Part shown: in pieces, positions 52,894 through 62,289 of the stretch
Layout: every line of letters starts with the position of its first letter
Position numbering within the stretch: the first letter of the stretch is position 1
DNA from: Calditrichota bacterium
Lineage (GTDB): Bacteria > Calditrichota > Calditrichia > Calditrichales > Calditrichaceae
Assembly: GCA_003854985.1 (NCBI GenBank)
Contig: RQOG01000061.1
Location: 1 to 64,000, forward strand
DNA: 64,000 nucleotides
Direction: 5' to 3'
Notes under the pieces: model-generated
Database searches by the model: none
The model's input: only the letters and a program-made list of their open reading frames with translations
Told to the model about the DNA's origin: nothing
Translations under genes and position numbers: made by a program

Positions 52894-55800
52894 TTATTTG
52901 ATATAGACCATTTTAACAGCCGCCTGATACGATTTGGACTTCATCAGCACATAATAAACGCCGCTTCCTACCTTTTGTCCGGTATTATTTGTTCCGTTCC
53001 ATTGGATGGTATAGACGCCGGCGGGCTTTTTTTCCTTAAAGAGCGTTACAACTTCCCGGCCTAAAATATCACAGATTTTCAGCGTAACAAATTCATAATT
53101 TTTAAGTTGAAATTCGATATTGGTGCTTGGATTAAAAGGATTAGGATAATTCTGCTTCAGAAGAAACTGATCCGGAATAACCTGATGAACCGACGCAATG
53201 GCGGTATAGGTGGAATTTTTTCTGCCCGGCGTTCCATAACCTGATGAGGCTCCCCAGTTTTCCGCCAGCGCGTTATCGCGCGAAGGATTCAGCAATTCCA
53301 GCGTTGGTCCGCCGCCATTGGGGGCAGATGGCCAGGGATCGTCCGTGCCGAAGGTCAAGGAATCCAGCAGGACATCGTATTCATTCCTGATTGAAATATA
53401 CTCGCCGTCGCTGCTTAAACCGTATCCCAGGTTACCCGTAAAGTTTTTTACCTGCGGAAACTGCGTTTTGAAAGCGGCCGTATCCCTGCAGATCACCAGG
53501 AAGCTGTCCGCTTTAATAACCATTCCCGCCGGAAAAACAAAAGGATCCGCAGGATCAGAGTCGGTCAGGCAGTATCCGCTTATGTCCCAGTCCGCGGAAG
53601 AAAAATTATAAATTTCGATCCAGTCTTCCGAATCCCTTGCCGGTGTGGACTTATAATTGATTTCATTAAGCACCAGTCTGCCCGGTTCATCATCGGGAAT
53701 AAAATTAGCGCTAACAGCGCCGTCTCCGTTTAACCATAATTCGATCTGTGATTCCGCGGCGCTGCTCTGCCCCGACCAGCCGTTAAATTTATATCCGAGA
53801 GCAGGTATGGCCGTTAAAGTTACCGGAACATCATTAAAATATATACCGGACCATGAATAAGCAGCGGGTATAACCGTATTGATTTTTATTTTACCGGCGC
53901 CCGAAGGCATAACGTTCACATTCAGTTCGGAGCATCCCGAAAGGCCGAATTTCCCGCAAACATGCGAGCGCATATATCCAGGACGATTCACGGCAAAATC
54001 CCTGAATATCTGAACATATCCATACCATGAGTCAAAACTGCCCCACCATATTCTCCCGCCTTGCGGACTCCACCAATGTTCCTGCGACCACATCTGGTAA
54101 TCGGATTGCATTTCTTCTTCCATTAAATCGGCAATGGAGTCAATTTTAGCAACTACAACATCCGGCAGAAAAATGGTATTCATGTGATCGGCAAACCGGT
54201 TAATAAAGGCATGCTTAAATTCTTCGTTCTCCAGCAAATGGCGGATAAGAAAGGTGGACCATTCCGGATTTCCATGATGATTGGGAGTTGGCGTGGGACT
54301 GGTTGCGAACGCCAGGGTATTATAATCATAGCCATTGGTGCCTCCGCTGCCATAGGCATTGATGCCAAATCCCCAGTCGGTATCATACAGCAGCCAGCGC
54401 CACCTGCCGCCCTCTTCTTTCGGCCGCCAGAATTTTATATTATTTCCCGGCCAGTCCCGGTTGTCAAAGTATATTTCAGCGGCATAATAATCGATAAAAT
54501 TATCCACCTCCATCAGCGTTTTGACATAGTTATAATTACCCGCAACCGACATATCATTATTTTCAAGAAAATCAAGAAGATGCAGGTAATGCTCATCATC
54601 GCCTTCCACTACCTGACCGTCAGATTCCAGAATATCAACGTTGTCAGGATCGATGTCAAAATGGGCCGCCAGGTAGTCTTCATTTATTTTTTCCCGCATG
54701 TTCAGAATGCCCCAGTAAACGCCGTTCATATAAACAACGCAGGGCTGGAACGCCTGTGTTTCCAGATCAAGGCTTTCCACCAGATCCTGCATCATACCGT
54801 CGGCAAAGCGGCTGCGGTCCCAGTCATTGGCGGAATTACGCAGAATAAATGAAGTGAATTCATCAATGGGAAGATTATGGAAAAGTTGATAGGTCAGTTT
54901 ATCCGCGCCATACCGGCCCCGTAAAAAAAAGGACATGGATTTTTGCGGCCGGGCTCTGCTCCATCCGCCATGGATTTTCGTACCGCCGTCAAAACGAAAA
55001 GCCGGCGTCCCGTCTTCTTTAAAATATTCCACATGAACGGGACGTTCCCAATCCTCCCAAAAATTCGCCCCCTCAAAAGGATTTTCATCAATATAGGAAT
55101 CGCCTAAAACATAAATCCCGTAATCCGTATCCCACAGATTATAAGGATCGGTGACCAGAGAAATAACGGGTAATTTATCCAGTGAGCGAAACAAATAAGA
55201 ATTTGTTATAATTCTTCCCGGAAACAGACCTTCGCCCAACACCCTTGCTCTTATTACCACATCGGAAGTAACCGGAACCGGGTTGGTATATAAATCGGAT
55301 GATTCATCCGGTTCAGAACCGTCTAATGTATAATATATCCCGCTGCCAGGATCGGCTGAAAGCGTAACCGAAAAAGCGCTGCTGAACAAACCGCCCGGAG
55401 GATCAAAATATACTTCACCCGCCACCTGCTCATAGCCGGTTGTATCATTGGCAAAACCCGGCGTAGGCATATCAAAATACGCCAGCGTACCGGAACCGTC
55501 CGGTTTATGCCCATATGAAATATCCGCGCCGCACGAAGGAAAAATCAACAAGTCTTCCACCGCGCCCGTACTGTCGGATAAAACCAGCATTTCGCCCGAA
55601 GCACTGAGTTTAAAATTGGTATGCAGAACAGCCGGCAACAGGTTCAAAATGTCCGGGCTTCCCGCAGGGTTGTCGGGCAAGCGGTTCAATCCCAAAGTAA
55701 GAAAAGGTATCAATGATAAATCTGATGAACCGGTGTTGTAATTATGCACCTCTATGGCCAGAACATTTTCGCCTTCGGTTAAGATTCCCGACAGATCGCC

Positions 55801-56502
55801 TAAATCGAATTTATCCGGTACGCCGCCGCTGTATATTGTAGCCTCATGATCCCAGTTATCGGCGGGATCGTTCCAGGCCGGCGGCGTTCCGGGAACGCCA
55901 ATATTCGACCGGGCAATTTCAACACCATTCAAATAAGCCACAAACGCATCGTCAAAATCCACGTGCAGCAAGACCTTAACGATGGTTTCCAGAGAATCGA
56001 TGACAAAGGATTTGCGGATAAAAACCGACATGGTTGCTTCTACTTCCGTGGCATCATCCCCGTCGCCGTAACCAAACCCGGAAGGGCCTGCCGCCCAGGC
56101 ATCGTCATTAAACACGGGTTCGCGCCAGTTACCGGGCACATCGCCTGAACCGATTATGTATTTCCAATCGTCACCCTGGGTGATGATGGTTTCCCAGTGC
56201 GCGATAAATTCCTTCCGGTCTTTATCGGAGGCAAATATCAGCAAATGGCCGTAAGCCGGGATAGTAACATCGGGAAACTGCCATTTATCCGCATTGTTTG
56301 AATCATCAGATATATACCAGTTCTTCAGAGAAACCGCCATATCCGAAGGGTTATAGATTTCAAACCAGTCCGAATAATCATTATCCTCATCCATGACGGT
56401 ATAGGTATTGGAGGACATGACTTCATTAATTTTAAGTCCCTGGGCATTCAGAATCCCACACAGGGCAATAATGCAATAACCGATCAGATTATGAAGTTTC
56501 AT
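52894..56502 (-). CDS. Giant secreted CotH-kinase protein with lamin-tail and T9SS domains
   Basis: 1202 residues. Order: signal peptide (to about 20); lamin-tail domain (about 21-95, L-K-I-N-E-V-M-S-S-N, W-F-E-I-Y-N-P-S); a carbohydrate-binding-like region (about 100-270); a chitobiase-like module (about 365-440, Y-Y-T-L-D-G-S-E-P); a CotH kinase-like domain (about 450-800, K-I-H-G-G-W-S-R, S-A-N-D-W-D-R-S-R, L-L-Y-D-T-D-W-G-F-G); a second lamin-tail domain (about 950-1080); and a T9SS sorting domain (N-Y-P-N-P-F-N-P to G-V-Y-Y-V). CotH proteins in spores are protein kinases; D-T-D-W matches their metal-binding site. Substrate unknown. Confidence 0.87.
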   Translation of the reverse strand: MKLHNLIGYCIIALCGILNAQGLKINEVMSSNTYTVMDEDNDYSDWFEIYNPSDMAVSLKNWYISDDSNNADKWQFPDVTIPAYGHLLIFASDKDRKEFIAHWETIITQGDDWKYIIGSGDVPGNWREPVFNDDAWAAGPSGFGYGDGDDATEVEATMSVFIRKSFVIDSLETIVKVLLHVDFDDAFVAYLNGVEIARSNIGVPGTPPAWNDPADNWDHEATIYSGGVPDKFDLGDLSGILTEGENVLAIEVHNYNTGSSDLSLIPFLTLGLNRLPDNPAGSPDILNLLPAVLHTNFKLSASGEMLVLSDSTGAVEDLLIFPSCGADISYGHKPDGSGTLAYFDMPTPGFANDTTGYEQVAGEVYFDPPGGLFSSAFSVTLSADPGSGIYYTLDGSEPDESSDLYTNPVPVTSDVVIRARVLGEGLFPGRIITNSYLFRSLDKLPVISLVTDPYNLWDTDYGIYVLGDSYIDENPFEGANFWEDWERPVHVEYFKEDGTPAFRFDGGTKIHGGWSRARPQKSMSFFLRGRYGADKLTYQLFHNLPIDEFTSFILRNSANDWDRSRFADGMMQDLVESLDLETQAFQPCVVYMNGVYWGILNMREKINEDYLAAHFDIDPDNVDILESDGQVVEGDDEHYLHLLDFLENNDMSVAGNYNYVKTLMEVDNFIDYYAAEIYFDNRDWPGNNIKFWRPKEEGGRWRWLLYDTDWGFGINAYGSGGTNGYDYNTLAFATSPTPTPNHHGNPEWSTFLIRHLLENEEFKHAFINRFADHMNTIFLPDVVVAKIDSIADLMEEEMQSDYQMWSQEHWWSPQGGRIWWGSFDSWYGYVQIFRDFAVNRPGYMRSHVCGKFGLSGCSELNVNVMPSGAGKIKINTVIPAAYSWSGIYFNDVPVTLTAIPALGYKFNGWSGQSSAAESQIELWLNGDGAVSANFIPDDEPGRLVLNEINYKSTPARDSEDWIEIYNFSSADWDISGYCLTDSDPADPFVFPAGMVIKADSFLVICRDTAAFKTQFPQVKNFTGNLGYGLSSDGEYISIRNEYDVLLDSLTFGTDDPWPSAPNGGGPTLELLNPSRDNALAENWGASSGYGTPGRKNSTYTAIASVHQVIPDQFLLKQNYPNPFNPSTNIEFQLKNYEFVTLKICDILGREVVTLFKEKKPAGVYTIQWNGTNNTGQKVGSGVYYVLMKSKSYQAAVKMVYIK

Positions 56503-56917
56503 TAAATTAATCTTCCTTTCGCTTTACTATAATCTTCGTATAAACTACTTATATCTGAATAATTTCCGGCAAACAGGTTTAATTGTAACCATGTTTAAGA
56601 AATTATTTCTGACCTGACGCACGATGTATTATAAAAATAAATTATTACAAAAAAAATTATTTAAACTGAATTATTCCTGAATATCTCATGCAGAAACGCT
56701 GTTCTAAACCATGCCATACGGCAAAATAGTCGAATAAATATAAACAAGAACCGACTTTTTAACAGCCAAAAGAATTAACCGGCATCATGATTCCGCATTA
56801 AAAGAATAGCTAAAAAATATAATTTATCTTGCCCTAAATGGAGACCTGTACTTATATTGGAATCCATTATAATACTGCGCAAATTGAATATATCAAATAA
56901 GCGAAAGGAATAACAGG
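56503..56917. other. Divergent intergenic region
   Basis: About 415 bp, AT-rich, with no supported gene. It separates two divergent genes and must hold both promoters. GAAAGGAATAACAGG before 56918 is the ribosome binding site of the esterase gene. No unambiguous promoter boxes were assigned. Confidence 0.5.
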
Positions 56918-57808
56918 ATGAAACGCTTTAGCCCTTTTTTTAAATATTTTATTATCATCGTTCTTGCGGCCATTTTTTCCGGGGCAGGCTTAACCGCCCA
57001 GGAACGGCACTTCACGCTCAACAATACACAGATGATCCAGCTTAAATCGGACTTAACCGGACGCGAACATGAACTAATTATTATTCTACCGGCCAGCTAT
57101 AAAGAATCACCCGACAAATCGTATCCCGTACTCTATTTTATGGACGCTTATTGGGATACGCCTCTACTTAACTCCATACACGGACAGTTGGTATATGACA
57201 GAGTTATCCCCGAATTAATCATGGTCGGATTTTCCTATCCGGGCGAGAATGTTAATTACGGCGATTTGCGCAGAAGAGATATGGCGCCGGCGGATACTTC
57301 CCGAATAGGCGGCGCAGGTAAATTTCTGCAGTTTATCGAAGAAACGGTTATCCCATATGTAGAATCTCATTACCGGACGGATAAAAAGGTACGGGCGATT
57401 TCCGGCAATTCGTTAGGCGGCTTTTTTACCCTTTATGCGATGTATGCCAAACCCGGACTGTTCAACTGTTTTATCGCCATCAGTCCGGCCGTTGCCATTG
57501 CCGATCAGTATCTTTTTAAAATGGACGACGCTTATGCTTCTGAAAATAATTCGCTGGCGGCACGACTATTTCTTTCCCATGGCAGCGCCGAATATAAACC
57601 ATTTCGCGATCCGATTATCGAATTTGAAGCTAAAATTGCCAAACGTAATTATAAAGATTTTGCCCTGCTTAATTATGAAATTGAAGGCGAACGTCATTCC
57701 GGCGTTAAGTCCGAGGGGTACAGCCGCGGCCTGCGCTGGATATTCAGGGATATCGTTCCCGAAGGTCCCGGCGGTCTGGAGCGCGAATTCAGGGGCATTG
57801 AAGACTAA
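56918..57808 (+). CDS. Exported alpha/beta-hydrolase esterase (enterochelin-esterase/esterase D-like)
   Basis: 296 residues with a signal peptide (to about 27, ending G-L-T-A-Q). The alpha/beta-hydrolase core shows P-V-L-Y-F-M-D-A-Y-W, the nucleophile elbow I-S-G-N-S-L-G-G-F-F (serine near 169), I-S-P-A-V and the late E-R-H-S-G-V containing the catalytic histidine. This matches the PF00756-type esterase group. Native substrates may be glycan or siderophore esters. It is monocistronic; a terminator follows at 57826. Confidence 0.83.
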   Translation: MKRFSPFFKYFIIIVLAAIFSGAGLTAQERHFTLNNTQMIQLKSDLTGREHELIIILPASYKESPDKSYPVLYFMDAYWDTPLLNSIHGQLVYDRVIPELIMVGFSYPGENVNYGDLRRRDMAPADTSRIGGAGKFLQFIEETVIPYVESHYRTDKKVRAISGNSLGGFFTLYAMYAKPGLFNCFIAISPAVAIADQYLFKMDDAYASENNSLAARLFLSHGSAEYKPFRDPIIEFEAKIAKRNYKDFALLNYEIEGERHSGVKSEGYSRGLRWIFRDIVPEGPGGLEREFRGIED

Positions 57809-57825
57809 AAAACTTTAGGGCTTTG

Positions 57826-57874
57826 GAAATCAGGCGGTTTTCGCAGGCTGTCTGATTTCTATTTTGATTTTGCA
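57826..57874 (+). terminator. Rho-independent terminator after the esterase gene
   Basis: GAAATCAG (57826-57833) pairs with CTGATTTC (57852-57859) around an inner structured loop and is followed by TATTTTGATTTT. Confidence 0.7.
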
Positions 57875-58033
57875 GGATAATAATAAAAGCGTTATATTCG
57901 CTTTAACCATTAGTAGTTTTTTATTTTATTTAGAGTTTTTTAAAGTAAGTTTTTATGTAATAAAGAATATTATATATGATACTTTTTCCAAAATACGGAC
58001 AAATCAATATATATTATTAGGAAAGGAGTTTTT

Positions 58034-58984
58034 ATGTTAAAAATACTTATAACTCTATTGATCAGTATAGTTTTTATATTTACCGGATGTCATAAAGCAG
58101 TTATTAAAGTACAGCCTATAGATGATAACGTTCAAAAGAGCCAGGCAGTTATTCAAGAAGAAAAGAATTCTCACGTTTTAAAAAGAAAAGTAGCAATTGC
58201 ACGTTTTTCCAATGAAACAACATATGGAAAAGGCATTTTTTATGATGGTGAAAATGATCCATTAGCCAAACAGGCTATGGATATTCTTTCAGCTAAATTA
58301 GGCAGTACTGATAAGTTTATTCTTTTAGAAAGATCTGATCTTGATTTGATAAAAAATGAGAAGGAACTTGGCAATATCAAAAATCTTGACATTTCTGCTG
58401 ACTACCTAATTATAGGTTCAATATCTGAATTTGGTAGAAGCTCAACAAGTGATGTTGGCATTTTCTCAAGAACTAAAAAGCAAACAGCAAGAGCAAAGGT
58501 TTATATTCGGCTTGTAGATGTATCAACAGGACAAATTATTTATTCCGAGGAAGGTGAAGGGGAAGCAAATTCAGAAGCTGGAACTGTTCTTGGAGTTGGG
58601 AATAGAGCAGGATATGACTCTGCACTAAATGATAAAGCTATATCTGCGGCAATCTCAAAATTAGTGAGTAATTTGGTCTCAAATCTTCTAGAAAAACCTT
58701 GGAAATCTTATATACTTAACAATGATAATAGTAACATTATTATTTCAGGGGGTAAAAGTCAGGGCATTAATATTGGTGATACATTTTTAGTTATTGAAAA
58801 AGGAGATAGTGTTTTAAATCCACAGACTAATATGATGATTGAATTACCAGGAAAAAGTATTGCAAAAATAAAGGTTGTTTCTTTAGCCGGAGACACAATT
58901 CAAAATGAAATATCGGTTTGTACGTTGGTTGAGGGTAATATTATAGAAGATTATAGTAAAATGTATATTCAAGAGATTAGATAA
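58034..58984 (+). CDS. CsgG-family lipoprotein
   Basis: 316 residues with a lipoprotein signal ending F-T-G-C-H. The CsgG core (about 55-225) has K-V-A-I-A-R-F-S-N-E-T, F-I-L-L-E-R-S-D-L-D, A-D-Y-L-I-I-G-S-I-S-E-F and V-Y-I-R-L-V-D-V-S-T-G-Q-I-I-Y-S. A C-terminal FlgT-like part (I-I-I-S-G-G-K-S-Q-G-I-N-I-G-D-T-F) follows. It heads an operon of four AT-rich lipoprotein genes; CsgG, DUF4810 and DUF799/GNA1162 proteins commonly occur together, as in Neisseria. It probably forms part of an outer-membrane assembly. Confidence 0.88.
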   Translation: MLKILITLLISIVFIFTGCHKAVIKVQPIDDNVQKSQAVIQEEKNSHVLKRKVAIARFSNETTYGKGIFYDGENDPLAKQAMDILSAKLGSTDKFILLERSDLDLIKNEKELGNIKNLDISADYLIIGSISEFGRSSTSDVGIFSRTKKQTARAKVYIRLVDVSTGQIIYSEEGEGEANSEAGTVLGVGNRAGYDSALNDKAISAAISKLVSNLVSNLLEKPWKSYILNNDNSNIIISGGKSQGINIGDTFLVIEKGDSVLNPQTNMMIELPGKSIAKIKVVSLAGDTIQNEISVCTLVEGNIIEDYSKMYIQEIR

Positions 58985-58994
58985 AGGAGAAATT

Positions 58995-59309
58995 ATGAGA
59001 TTTATATTAATTTTTTTAACAATCCTTTTACTATTTACCTGCGGAGATTATGGATATATTCAAGAAACAAAACAAATACAAACAGAAAGTTTTTTAAGTT
59101 TTAAGGGTGACCTTGAAGGAGTATTAGTTAATATTGATGGTGAAAAAGAATTTGTTCCAGAAGCGAATCAAGACGATTTTTCAGATAAATATATATACAA
59201 AATTACACCTGGTACTCATAGAATAAAAGTTTATAAAAATAATACACTTATAATTGATGAAAAATTTTACATTGGAAATCAGGAGACAAAGGAGATTATT
59301 GTAAGATGA
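58995..59309 (+). CDS. Small lipoprotein with PEGA-like pattern
   Basis: 104 residues. The signal ends L-F-T-C-G. The mature part contains F-K-G-D-L-E-G-V-L-V-N-I-D-G and Y-K-I-T-P-G-T-H-R-I-K-V-Y-K-N, the outline of a PEGA-type beta domain. It sits between the CsgG and DUF4810 genes, starts 10 bases after the former and overlaps the latter by 4 bases, so it is an added member of the usual trio. Function unknown. Confidence 0.72.
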   Translation: MRFILIFLTILLLFTCGDYGYIQETKQIQTESFLSFKGDLEGVLVNIDGEKEFVPEANQDDFSDKYIYKITPGTHRIKVYKNNTLIIDEKFYIGNQETKEIIVR

Positions 59310-59653
59310 AAAAATTTTTATTGTTCTTATTACTGATTTTTCTACTTAGCTGTACTCCAACTAAAGGAATATATTATTGGGGTGATTATTCATCATCATT
59401 ATATAAACTCAAGAAAGAACCCAGCGATGAAACTTTATTGAAGCATAAAATGGAGTTAGAAAACATATTTAAAAATGCACAAAAAAAGCGTAAAAAGATA
59501 CCCCCAGGCTTATATTGTGAATATGCGTATATTCTTATTCAGCAAGGGCAAAAAGATGATGGTTTAAGATATTTTGCATTAGAAGTAGAAAAGTATCCTG
59601 AATCTAAAATATTTATTGATAGAATCATACAACAGATTCAAACACAGGAGTAA
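59306..59653 (+). CDS. DUF4810 lipoprotein
   Basis: 115 residues. A lipoprotein signal ends L-L-S-C. I-Y-Y-W-G-D-Y-S-S-S-L-Y-K-L-K-K-E-P-S is the family's opening and L-Y-C-E-Y-A-Y-I-L-I-Q-Q-G-Q-K-D-D-G-L-R-Y-F its TPR-like middle. The family accompanies CsgG and DUF799 lipoproteins. The ATG overlaps the previous stop and the next gene starts 3 bases after its own stop, indicating tight coupling. Confidence 0.85.
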   Translation: MKKFLLFLLLIFLLSCTPTKGIYYWGDYSSSLYKLKKEPSDETLLKHKMELENIFKNAQKKRKKIPPGLYCEYAYILIQQGQKDDGLRYFALEVEKYPESKIFIDRIIQQIQTQE

Positions 59654-59655
59654 CC

Positions 59656-60387
59656 ATGATCAAAATTATAAAAATTTCATTACTCGTTATAATTATGACA
59701 TCAATTAGTTTCATTTCTTGTAATCCAACTATGACAAAATTAGATGCTTTCCCTAAAATGTATGAAGAGCAACCTGTAAGTGTATTAGTCTTACCGCCGA
59801 TAAATGAAACTACTGCCGCAGAAGCAACTGATTACTATACAACTACAATTGCAGAACCGCTTGCAGAATCGGGATTTTATGTTTTTCCAATCGAGGTAAT
59901 TAACCAGATATTACAGGAACAAGGTTTATACGAAAATATTGATTATGAAAATCTTCCTATAGCTAAATTTTGGGAATATTTTGGAGCAGATGCTTTATTA
60001 ATTACAAAAATTCTTAAATGGGATACTTCTTATTATGTAATAGGTGGAAATGTAACTGTTTCTATTGATTTTCAGCTAATGTCTACGAAAACTGGCGAAA
60101 TTATCTGGAAATACAATGGCACAATTCAGGTTGACACATCAGGTGATTCAGGAAATGCTCCTGGATTTGCCGGTTTACTAGCTTCAGTAATTACAACCGC
60201 TATACAGACAGCCGCGACTGATTACGTTCCTCAGGCTAAAAAGGCAAATATACAAGCCTTACAATCAATTCCCGTTGGCAAATATCATTCTCAACATAAT
60301 AAAGATCAAAATAGAAAGGTAGTGGAAAAAAGGAAAGTAGATCAACATCCTAAAGGTGAAGTAACTACAAAAGAAAATAAAAATTAA
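59656..60387 (+). CDS. DUF799/GNA1162-like lipoprotein
   Basis: 243 residues. The signal ends S-F-I-S-C. The domain (about 40-200) carries V-S-V-L-V-L-P-P-I-N-E-T-T-A-A-E-A, G-F-Y-V-F-P-I-E-V-I-N-Q-I-L-Q-E-Q-G and I-I-W-K-Y-N-G-T, typical of the GNA1162 fold, which resembles TolB/CsgG N-domains. A lysine-rich disordered tail (about 205-243) is an addition. It is the last gene of the operon and probably acts with the CsgG-like protein at the outer membrane. Confidence 0.85.
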   Translation: MIKIIKISLLVIIMTSISFISCNPTMTKLDAFPKMYEEQPVSVLVLPPINETTAAEATDYYTTTIAEPLAESGFYVFPIEVINQILQEQGLYENIDYENLPIAKFWEYFGADALLITKILKWDTSYYVIGGNVTVSIDFQLMSTKTGEIIWKYNGTIQVDTSGDSGNAPGFAGLLASVITTAIQTAATDYVPQAKKANIQALQSIPVGKYHSQHNKDQNRKVVEKRKVDQHPKGEVTTKENKN

Positions 60388-60413
60388 ACTTCGCATGAAA
60401 TAATTTATATGGA

Positions 60414-60704
60414 ATGGGCTATTACACACCGGGTCATACATTTAGTACGCCGGGCGGCACCTTCTCTATGCCGGTAAGTTTTGGGGGAGGTGGATCATCG
60501 GAATCGCTGAACGCCATTTTTGAATTTATCTTCTACGATTATAATAAAAGTGACGTGATCGCTTACGGCAGTTCCGGCGCCGGCACAGGATTTCTGCTCG
60601 GGATGACACAATCAACCTGGAATACAACCTTTGAGCGTATTGCGAATGAATTATTTAAAAATACGCCCTTTACATGGTTATCAGCCAAACGAAAGCGCCG
60701 GTAG
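60414..60704 (+). pseudogene. Likely 3' remnant of a lipoprotein gene
   Basis: The 96-residue frame has no signal peptide and no clear ribosome binding site (only TTTATATGGA before the ATG). Its content, F-E-F-I-F-Y-D-Y-N-K-S-D-V-I-A-Y-G-S-S-G-A-G-T-G and T-P-F-T-W, resembles the end of envelope lipoproteins of the kind found nearby. Base composition is GC-rich, unlike the AT-rich operon just upstream. I read it as the surviving end of an older gene into which the lipoprotein operon was inserted. Confidence 0.5.
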
Positions 60705-60820
60705 TTTAAACTATGATTTCAATTATGGGGCTGGATGAGATTGAATAGATAAGGATTATTAAGGGGTTGGAGAATAGAGTATTAATTATCTATAATTTAA
60801 CATAGGAATTATGAAATACT

Positions 60821-61657
60821 ATGATTAAATTGAAATTCAGACAAAGCGCCTTAACTTTTGAAAGTTCTGCTTTTCAAATTAATTATAAAATTGAAGAAAT
60901 TATAAACAGGCAAATTTTTCTGGATTTTAGGTCAGTTACATTTATTGATCCATTTAGCATGCTATTTTTAAAATATTTATTGGATACACTATCTAAAAAG
61001 AATTTTGTTAAGATTACTTTTGACTCTCCTGATGTAATCAATTATTTGATTCGCATGTCTTTTAATAACCATTTTACATATAATCAAAATTTGGTATTCA
61101 ATCCAGATTTGAATCATATACAAATCAGAAAAAAAGATTTATCAGATCGACTTATTGAATTGACAAATTATACTATCAATAATGATGATGACGTTGAACA
61201 AATAACGTTGCATATAATTGAAATTGTTTCTTCCAAAATTCAATATTATGATGAAATATCTGATGTGTTTCAAACTGCGATTTCGGAAACTATAAGTAAC
61301 ATTCAGGTTCACAGTACAAAAAATATTGCCTGTGTTTGTTTACAGACCTATGGAAATTCAGTTATTATAGCTTTGGGTGATGATGGTATTGGTATTAAAG
61401 CCAGTCTAAAAAATGAAGCTATTAATTTAAACGATGAAGATGCTATCGATAAAGCGTTGAAACCCTTAGTATCAGGACGCCCGGATGGTGGAGGAATGGG
61501 TTTAACTGAGTTGGTAGAAAAGATTAAAAATAGAAATGACTGTTTAGGAATAAGATCTGGCAGTGGGTATATATTTTTAGAAAATGGTATAATAAGAAAA
61601 GGAAAATGCGCTGGATTACCCGGTACACAGCTTATGATTAAACTAAGTAAATGTTAA
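60821..61657 (+). CDS. STAS-like plus HATPase regulatory protein
   Basis: 278 residues. Residues 1-85 look like a STAS domain (I-F-L-D-F-R-S-V-T-F-I-D-P-F-S-M-L-F-L). Residues about 150-278 are a GHKL ATPase: E-T-I-S-N-I-Q-V-H-S as N-box, L-G-D-D-G-I-G-I as G1 and G-G-G-M-G-L-T-E-L as the lid. There is no phosphorylatable H-box, so it resembles anti-sigma-type switch kinases rather than a histidine kinase. Its stop overlaps the convergent DUF4325 gene by 4 bases. Confidence 0.78.
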   Translation: MIKLKFRQSALTFESSAFQINYKIEEIINRQIFLDFRSVTFIDPFSMLFLKYLLDTLSKKNFVKITFDSPDVINYLIRMSFNNHFTYNQNLVFNPDLNHIQIRKKDLSDRLIELTNYTINNDDDVEQITLHIIEIVSSKIQYYDEISDVFQTAISETISNIQVHSTKNIACVCLQTYGNSVIIALGDDGIGIKASLKNEAINLNDEDAIDKALKPLVSGRPDGGGMGLTELVEKIKNRNDCLGIRSGSGYIFLENGIIRKGKCAGLPGTQLMIKLSKC

Positions 61658-61953
61658 GCAGCAAATTCAATATAAGGTGTTTTTTCAAGTATTTTGAATG
61701 CTGGTTGTCTCCACTTTTTAATCAAATTCAACTGCTGTAAAACAACTTCATCCGGATCATATATTTTTACAATTTTCCCCATTTCAACTAATTTCCAGAC
61801 AGACTCATCTAAAAAAGATGTAGACACATGTTGAATATCCGAAAAATCAAGAAAGTATTCATTTTCATCTGAAACTATTAATTTACATAAAAGATCTTTA
61901 CCCCTATTCCGAGTTAAACAGCTTTTTACGTAATCTTTTATAAGTACTCTCAT
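61654..61953 (-). CDS. DUF4325 (STAS-like) protein
   Basis: 99 residues. C-K-L-I-V-S-D-E-N-E-Y-F-L-D-F-S-D-I-Q-H-V-S-T-S-F-L-D-E-S-V matches the DUF4325 signature L-D-F-S-x-V-x-x-x-x-S-S-F-L-D-E. These small STAS-like proteins are often found with GHKL ATPases, here encoded tail to tail with a 4-base overlap. They may act as partner and switch. The convergent arrangement means that transcription of each gene can oppose the other. Confidence 0.75.
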   Translation of the reverse strand: MRVLIKDYVKSCLTRNRGKDLLCKLIVSDENEYFLDFSDIQHVSTSFLDESVWKLVEMGKIVKIYDPDEVVLQQLNLIKKWRQPAFKILEKTPYIEFAA

Positions 61954-62289
61954 TATAAGTTAACCTGTATATAGTTATTATTTTAATTACTCGACATATA
62001 TACAAATAATTAAAATCCATATTTGTGCCAAAACTCAACAAAAAGTTTAAAAAATTATAGTTAATTGTAGTAATAATTTAAAGAGCTGTCAAATTATTTT
62101 AGTATTTAACAATTTTGTTAATTTATTTTAAGGAAATTATACAATTCTAAATAATATAGAAGCAACGATCTATTTTTTTTATTTTTGAATACGGATCCGT
62201 TAGGGAACGGACGCATCTTATAATGCGTTTCGGATTTTATATGAATTTTCCAATAACGAATGCCGAACACCGATTGGCGAAGGCTTTTT
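61954..62289. other. AT-rich spacer ending in an inverted copy of the dispersed repeat
   Basis: No gene is seen. Bases 62230-62285 (CCAATAACGAATGCCGAACA, then CCGATTGGCGAAGGCTTTTT) are the reverse complement of the repeat core at 45525-45565 (AAAGGCTTCCGCCAATCGGC, then GTTCGGCATTTGATATTGG). Confidence 0.6.
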
